From JBHELG01 sp046263195 (GTDB taxonomy: Bacteria > Actinomycetota > Nitriliruptoria > Nitriliruptorales > JAHWKO01): a stretch of DNA of 19,488 nt. The notes below the pieces were generated by a model. It had not been told where the DNA came from and ran no database searches. It saw nothing but the letters and a program-made list of their open reading frames with translations. Shown one piece after another: positions 14,238-19,488 of the stretch (position 1 is the first letter of the stretch; each line of letters starts with the position of its first letter). The stretch lies in the NCBI GenBank assembly GCA_046263195.1, contig JBHELG010000099.1, positions 1 to 19,488 on the forward strand. Reading direction: 5' to 3'. A program made the translations under genes and the position numbers.

Positions 14238-14381
14238 GGTTGACCTCGTCGCATGTTCTCCTGGCCAGGATACTTGCCGTGACAGCGGAGGGCACATGTA
14301 GGCGAAGGCCTAGCCGAGGCTCGAGGTGTCCGCCGATGCGAGCTTGCCCCGGTTACGGCGAGAGCGGCCGAAGGACGTTGT

Positions 14382-15983
14382 TTGAACACCAAGGCACGCG
14401 GGGGAGCCTCGATCGTCTTCACGCTCGCGACGGCGCTCGGGGTGGCTCTTCTCACTGCTCGGCCCGGCTCGTCGCTGACCCCACCCCTGGTCGTGGAACC
14501 AGTGGCCGCGCTTGTTCGCGTCTCCGAGGTCTTGAGGCTCGACGACCTCTCGGATCGTTCCGCAGGCATGGCTGCGACGTTCATGATGCTGACCGCCTGT
14601 ATGGCCTTCCTGTACGCCCTCTGGCAAGCCTGGCGACGTGTTCTGCCGTTGAGACGCATCCTTGTCCTCGGTGTTTTGTTGCACGTGTTGGCGTTCGCCA
14701 TGCCGCTTTTCTTGTCCCGCGACGTCTACAGCTACGCGATCTACGGCCGCATGTTCTCGGCCTATGGAGCGAACCCGTACCTGCAGGTGCCGGCCGACTT
14801 CTCCTCGGACCCCATCTACCCCCTCGTGTCGAGCTACTGGAAGACCTCGCCGTCCGCATACGGCCCCGCCTTCACGCTCCTGTCGGCCGCGATCACGTCA
14901 GCCTTTGCATCCCCTCAAGCTGTCGTTCAGGCGTTCAAGCTCCTCGCTGCCGGGGCCGGCCTCGCGACCCTGGCGCTGACGGCAGTCGCCGCCAGCAAGC
15001 TCCGTCCCGCACGTACCGGATTCGCTGCTGCCCTCGTCGCCCTGAACCCGGTTGTGGTGTTTCACACCGTCGCTGGTGCCCACAACGACACTCTCGTCGG
15101 ACTGTCGATCGTGGCAGCGGCCGTGCTGCTACTAAGAAACAAGCAGCTGGCCGCTACCGCCGTTCTGACGCTCGGGACGCTTGTGAAGGTGGTGGCTGCC
15201 GTTCCGCTCATACTGGTAGTGACAGCGTCAGTAGCGAAGCGCCCATCGGCGGAGCGGATAACCGCAGCCGCCCACCATGCAGCGGTCGTGGCTCTCGTCG
15301 CACTGCCGTTGCTGCTGCCGTTCGTCCAGAGCGACGACCCCACTCTGGGAGTCCTTCAACTCTCGTCACGCTGGCTGGTCGGCAGCGAACCGGGCCACGT
15401 CCTGGTGGAATTCCTCGAGGTGCTGTTCCGACGAATTCTGCCGTGGGTGCTATTGGCGTTCGTGGTAGGCCTGTTGCATCACCTCGTCCGGATGCCACAG
15501 CGGGCCGACCAGTCCGTGCTCATCGGAGCGATGGGATGGGCTGCGCTCGTCACGCTTGTGACCGCCCCCCGCCTCTGGCCCTGGTATGCGGCATGGATGC
15601 TTCCGCTCGCATGGCTGCTTCCGCGACCGGGGCGGGCCGGGGCGGTACTTGCATCGGTTGCGCTGGCCATGCGGACACTCATCGCGGAGCCAGGCTTGGC
15701 TTTCGAGTTCCGGGAGCTGACGATCGCCAGGATCTACCTCGCCCTCCTCGTCCTGTTAGCGGTGCTGGCTCGGCTTCTTCTCGAACTGTGGCAGCGGCTG
15801 CGCCATCGAACGCTGGTCGGGGGTTCTGAGCCGCTGCTGGCTGAGCAGCCCGCTCTTGCAATCGCTGCGGTTTCCTGGCTGACCTGGCTCGACCGCTTTG
15901 TCCCCGATGGCCGCGGCTACCCCCCCGACGACTCCCAGCCTCCGAGGAGGAGACGGTCCCCTACACGGGAATGCGGCCCGTGA
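14382..15983 (+). CDS. GT-C polyprenol-phosphate mannosyltransferase-like membrane protein (MptB type)
   Basis: The 533-residue protein has ten or more hydrophobic spans and GT-C glycosyltransferase features. LSRDVYSYAIYGRMFSAYGANPYL is at 112-134, where Asp114 in the first outer loop is the likely catalytic acid. SYWKTSPSAYGP follows, then a VVVFHTVAGAHNDTLVG segment with HND at 234-236. This combination resembles the alpha-1,6-mannosyltransferases MptA/MptB that use polyprenol-phosphate mannose in actinobacterial cell-envelope lipoglycans; the sugar is inferred. The start is TTG at 14382 with AAGGA about six bases upstream. It is a single gene with no other envelope gene beside it, and it converges with ppc, leaving 34 bp. 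Confidence 0.78.
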   Translation: MNTKARGGASIVFTLATALGVALLTARPGSSLTPPLVVEPVAALVRVSEVLRLDDLSDRSAGMAATFMMLTACMAFLYALWQAWRRVLPLRRILVLGVLLHVLAFAMPLFLSRDVYSYAIYGRMFSAYGANPYLQVPADFSSDPIYPLVSSYWKTSPSAYGPAFTLLSAAITSAFASPQAVVQAFKLLAAGAGLATLALTAVAASKLRPARTGFAAALVALNPVVVFHTVAGAHNDTLVGLSIVAAAVLLLRNKQLAATAVLTLGTLVKVVAAVPLILVVTASVAKRPSAERITAAAHHAAVVALVALPLLLPFVQSDDPTLGVLQLSSRWLVGSEPGHVLVEFLEVLFRRILPWVLLAFVVGLLHHLVRMPQRADQSVLIGAMGWAALVTLVTAPRLWPWYAAWMLPLAWLLPRPGRAGAVLASVALAMRTLIAEPGLAFEFRELTIARIYLALLVLLAVLARLLLELWQRLRHRTLVGGSEPLLAEQPALAIAAVSWLTWLDRFVPDGRGYPPDDSQPPRRRRSPTRECGP

Positions 15984-16017
15984 TGGCGTCCCGGTCCCGC
16001 GTTGCGAGCCCCTCCGA

Positions 16018-18819
16018 TCAGCCGGTGTTGCGCAGCCCGGCGGCGACTCCGTTGATCGTGAGCAGCAGCGCCCGTCGCAGTTGAGGGCTCTCGTCGCCGG
16101 ACCGTGCCCGCGCGAGAAGCGCGACCTGCAGGTAGTTGAGGGGATCGAGGTAGGCATCGCGCACCTCGAGGGTCCTGCGGAGCACCGGATGCTGGTCGAG
16201 GAGCCGTGAGCTGCCCGTGAGCAGGAGCACCTGTTGCACGGTGAGCTCGTACTCGTCGCTGATGCGATGGAACAGGTGGTGAAGGTCGGGGTCCACCAGG
16301 CGTTCGACGTAACGCTGGGAGATGGCAAGGTCCGTCTTCACCAAGGTCATCTCCACGTCGGAGATGAACATGCTCATGTACTGCCAGTCGCGATACATCT
16401 CGTCGAGGGTGCCGTGCAGGCCTTCCTCACGCGCCGCGACCAGCCCCGATCCCACTCCGAACCACCCCGGAATGATCTGACGAGACTGGGTCCAACCGAA
16501 CACCCAGGGAATGGCACGAAGGTCCTCCAACCGCTGGCCGCCGCTGCGACTGGCCGGTCGCGAGCCGATGTTGAGCTCCGACAGCTCGGAGACCGGAGTG
16601 GAGGAGTGGAAGTAGTCCACGAACCCGGGGGTCGCGAGCAGCTGTTCGTAGGCGCGGCGGGCAGCGTTGGAGATGATCTGCATCGCTTCGTCCCAACGCT
16701 GCAGCGCCTCGGGCGGGTTGACGGGCGTGCGATGCAACAGGGAGGCCTCCAGGGTGGCGGCGAGGGTGAGCTCGAGGTTGCGCCGGGCCAGGCCGGGTAG
16801 GCCGAACTTGTCGGAGATGACTTCCCCCTGCTCGGTGATCTTTATCCGGCCGTCCACGACGCCGGGGGGCTGGGCAAGGATGGCCTCGTGGGTGGGGCCC
16901 CCACCCCGGCCGACGCTGCCACCGCGACCGTGGAAGACGAGCAACTGGACGCCATGGCGGGCCGCGACGTCGCGCAGCTGGCGTTGTGCCTGGTGCAGTA
17001 GCCAGCGGGAGGTCGTGATGCCTGCCATCTTCGAGGAGTCCGAATACCCGAGCATCACCTCCTGCCTGTCGTCACGCAGCCGCACGAGCTGCCGGTATGC
17101 CTCGTTTCCCAGGAGTTCGTCGAGTAGGACGCCGGCCGCCTCGAGCGACGACGGAGTTTCGAGCAGTGGAACGAACCCTATGTGCGCGATCCCGGCATGT
17201 AGATCGACCAGCCCCACTTCGCGCGCCAGGACGGCAGCTGCCAGGAGGTCGTCGACGCCTTCGGTCATCGACACGATGTAGGACTCGATGACGGCGCTCC
17301 CACCCCTGGCGAGGGCATGGGAGATGGTGCTGAAGGTTGCGAGCGTTCGTGCCTCTTCGGGGGGGAGCGAGGAGGTCGGAGAGGACAGGGGGCGGCGGCC
17401 GAGCAGCTCCTCGGTGAGCAACCGGCAGCGTGCGGCGCGGCCGAGGTCGTTGTACGGCGGGTCCAGCTCCAGCCGCTCATAGAGGACGGCCAGTGCCAGG
17501 TGATGCTTCGAGCTGTGCTCCCGTATGTCCATGGAAGCCAGGTGCAATCCAAAGGCAGCGACCGTCCGCATGAGGCGGCCAAGTAGCCCACGCGCGTTCA
17601 ACTCTCCCCTGTGCGCCACCAGGGACTGGTACATGAGCTGAAGCTCGCCAAGCAGCTCAGCGCCCGTCCGGTACTCCTCGGGACCGAAGGGGCGACCTTC
17701 CAGGATGCGGCGCCTGGTGTTGGTCAGTCGCTCGCGGATGTAGGAGCACTTCAGCCGGTAGGGCTCCTCCCGATTGAGTTCCGCGTATTGGGCGAAGACG
17801 GTGGGGAGCCGCTCTCGGTCGGCGTCAAGACTGTGACGCAGGGCGTCGCTGATGCCGACGATGCGGGTTGAGGTGGACAGTTCCGTGGCGAGGTGCTCCA
17901 CGGCGGCGAGCATGTTCTGCAGGGAATGGTCGGCCTGCAACCGCAGGATGTCGGCCGTGACCTCGGGAGTGACGTTGGGATTGCCATCCCGGTCGCCGCC
18001 GACCCAGGTACCGAAGCGAATCGGGACGGCATCCGGCGCCATCTCGATACCGAGCTGGCGACTCATCTCGTCCGCGAAGCCGTCGAAAAGGTCGGGAACG
18101 ACGTCGCGGCAAAGTTCGTCCAGGTAGTACATGGCCGCTCGCGCCTCGTCGAGCGAGCGGGGACGTTGCAGGCGAAGCTCGTCGGTCTGCCACAGCAGTT
18201 CGATGATCTCGGCCAGCCGGCGCCGGACATGCTCGCGCTCCGCCTGGGTCGCGCGTGGGTCGTTGCGCCTTTCCAGCAGCTCCGCGACGCGCCGCAGTTT
18301 GGTGAGAACGGAGCGGCGGGCGGCCTCAGTGGGATGAGCCGTGAAGACCGGCCGCAGCTCGAGGCGCCCGAGGACGTCTCGAACCAATCCGAGATCCACC
18401 CCGGAACCGGCCAGGCGCTGCGCAATGGCCGCGAGCAGACCCTGGTCATGCGAACGGGCCGCCAACTCGTTGACCCGGTGTACCTGCTCCGCGACGTTGG
18501 CCAGGTGAAAGTAGATGCTGAACGCCCGCACGAGACGGATTGCCATCGGCAGGTCGAGGTCGACGAGAACCTCCCCGAGCTCCTTGCCAGCGGCGCGGTA
18601 TCCGCCTCGCGCCGCCTTCGACAGGGCTCGGACATGCTCCACGAGGTCGAGCAGCTCCCTGCCCTCCTGGCGGACGAGCGTCTGCCCGAGCAGGTCCCCG
18701 AGGTGACGAATGTCGGCCCGCAGCGCCCGATCACGTTCCTGCGCGGGATCGGTGACCGGGGCCGTGCCTCGGGCTCCTTCCGCAGCGCGTGTCGCTGCCG
18801 GATGGCCGCTGTCGGGCAA
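16018..18819 (-). CDS. ppc: phosphoenolpyruvate carboxylase
   Basis: The enzyme adds bicarbonate to phosphoenolpyruvate to give oxaloacetate, refilling the TCA cycle. The 933-residue length is normal. All key segments are present: FTAHPTEAARRS with catalytic His162, GGDRDGNPNVT at 274-284, VMLGYSDSSKMAGITTSRW at 588-605, the glycine-rich FHGRGGSVGRGGGPTHEAI at 629-647, AIPWVFGWTQSRQIIPGWFGVG, and the terminal TINGVAAGLRNTG ending in the family's typical NTG. The start is TTG at 18819 with GGGAGGAG at 18823-18830, core spacing five bases. No in-frame ATG or GTG near the expected N-terminus competes. It is divergent from the AraC gene. Confidence 0.95.
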   Translation of the reverse strand: MPDSGHPAATRAAEGARGTAPVTDPAQERDRALRADIRHLGDLLGQTLVRQEGRELLDLVEHVRALSKAARGGYRAAGKELGEVLVDLDLPMAIRLVRAFSIYFHLANVAEQVHRVNELAARSHDQGLLAAIAQRLAGSGVDLGLVRDVLGRLELRPVFTAHPTEAARRSVLTKLRRVAELLERRNDPRATQAEREHVRRRLAEIIELLWQTDELRLQRPRSLDEARAAMYYLDELCRDVVPDLFDGFADEMSRQLGIEMAPDAVPIRFGTWVGGDRDGNPNVTPEVTADILRLQADHSLQNMLAAVEHLATELSTSTRIVGISDALRHSLDADRERLPTVFAQYAELNREEPYRLKCSYIRERLTNTRRRILEGRPFGPEEYRTGAELLGELQLMYQSLVAHRGELNARGLLGRLMRTVAAFGLHLASMDIREHSSKHHLALAVLYERLELDPPYNDLGRAARCRLLTEELLGRRPLSSPTSSLPPEEARTLATFSTISHALARGGSAVIESYIVSMTEGVDDLLAAAVLAREVGLVDLHAGIAHIGFVPLLETPSSLEAAGVLLDELLGNEAYRQLVRLRDDRQEVMLGYSDSSKMAGITTSRWLLHQAQRQLRDVAARHGVQLLVFHGRGGSVGRGGGPTHEAILAQPPGVVDGRIKITEQGEVISDKFGLPGLARRNLELTLAATLEASLLHRTPVNPPEALQRWDEAMQIISNAARRAYEQLLATPGFVDYFHSSTPVSELSELNIGSRPASRSGGQRLEDLRAIPWVFGWTQSRQIIPGWFGVGSGLVAAREEGLHGTLDEMYRDWQYMSMFISDVEMTLVKTDLAISQRYVERLVDPDLHHLFHRISDEYELTVQQVLLLTGSSRLLDQHPVLRRTLEVRDAYLDPLNYLQVALLARARSGDESPQLRRALLLTINGVAAGLRNTG

Positions 18820-18979
18820 AATCTCCTCCCACGACTTCCTCGAGAGCAGGATGTTAGGCCCCCGCCTGGATGGCAGTGAGACGTGTCGACGTGGGACGAA
18901 TCACACGTTGAGACCTCGCCAGAGCGGACACGTAGTGGGGATGGGGCGCCAGCGGCACCACGGCGACTGCGGCGCGACG

Positions 18980-18985
18980 TACGAT
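18980..18985 (+). promoter_or_regulatory. -10 element for leaderless araC-type mRNA
   Basis: TACGAT is followed by six bases and the GTG at 18992. This supports that start over in-frame upstream codons. Confidence 0.45.
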
Positions 18986-18991
18986 CCGCGT

Positions 18992-19446
<455 letters not shown>

Positions 19447-19450
<4 letters not shown>

Positions 19451-19488
19451 ACATCACCATTCACGCGAGCTTCCTCCCGCACAACGAC
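19447..19488 (+). CDS. N-terminus of a probable VOC/glyoxalase-fold protein (cut by window end)
   Basis: Only 14 codons are visible: MNITIHASFLPHND. A start of this form, directly coupled to a short AraC gene, is typical of VOC (glyoxalase/bleomycin resistance) superfamily proteins in actinobacteria. The rest lies outside the window, so the assignment rests on the first residues and on context. Confidence 0.55.

Noticed and set aside
14240..15829. 529-residue plus-strand frame overlapping the mannosyltransferase
   Set aside because: Arg/Gly/Pro/Ser-rich shadow. The frame at 14382-15983 has membrane spans and GT-C motifs.

Overview
The window looks like chromosomal DNA from a high-GC actinobacterium, probably not a close relative of the standard models. 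The evidence is the high GC content, an adenosine kinase and a phosphoserine aminotransferase of the mycobacterial type, a gluABCD-ordered glutamate-type ABC operon, a PAC2-family protein, a surface protein ending in LADTG (the LAxTG sortase E type of signal), and several genes that start 6-7 bases after a TANNNT -10 hexamer, the leaderless layout common in Actinobacteria. No rRNA, tRNA, CRISPR array, insertion sequence or phage gene was seen. Genus cannot be decided from this sequence alone.

Left part (1-5767). Two tandem copies of a 38-bp palindromic repeat precede serC, and a third copy of its core forms the 3' end of serC. Convergent to serC, with directly adjacent stop codons, is a GCS2/YbdK-type glutamate-cysteine ligase preceded in the same direction by adenosine kinase. 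The kinase promoter region carries a perfect 30-bp direct duplication around a TATAGT -10 box. Next, on the minus strand, is a 642-residue secreted, LADTG-anchored surface protein whose leader RNA could fold in two alternative ways.

Middle (5768-8824). A 723-bp, relatively AT-rich gene-free stretch leads to a lone TetR regulator with a 31-bp interrupted palindrome just upstream of its start. A PAC2-family gene converges with it. Divergent from PAC2 is a 90-residue zinc-ribbon protein.

Right-middle (8853-15983). The minus-strand operon gluA-gluB-gluC-gluD encodes a complete polar amino acid (glutamate-type) importer. Divergent from it are terC (metal-transport-related membrane protein) and an RNase HI with an added N-terminal four-cysteine module. 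A 60-residue single-span membrane protein is encoded antisense to the end of the RNase H gene. A 533-residue GT-C polyprenol-phosphate-type mannosyltransferase follows.

Right end (16018-19488). Phosphoenolpyruvate carboxylase lies on the minus strand. Divergent from it is a short AraC-type regulator whose stop overlaps the ATG of a gene cut by the window end, probably a VOC/glyoxalase-fold protein.

Most of this is ordinary core metabolism (serine, thiol, nucleoside salvage, glutamate uptake, anaplerosis). The parts most worth a second look are the non-coding ones: the repeats, the surface-protein leader, the TetR operator and the leaderless promoters. The small zinc-ribbon and membrane proteins are also of interest. 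I did not find a convincing new multi-gene system.
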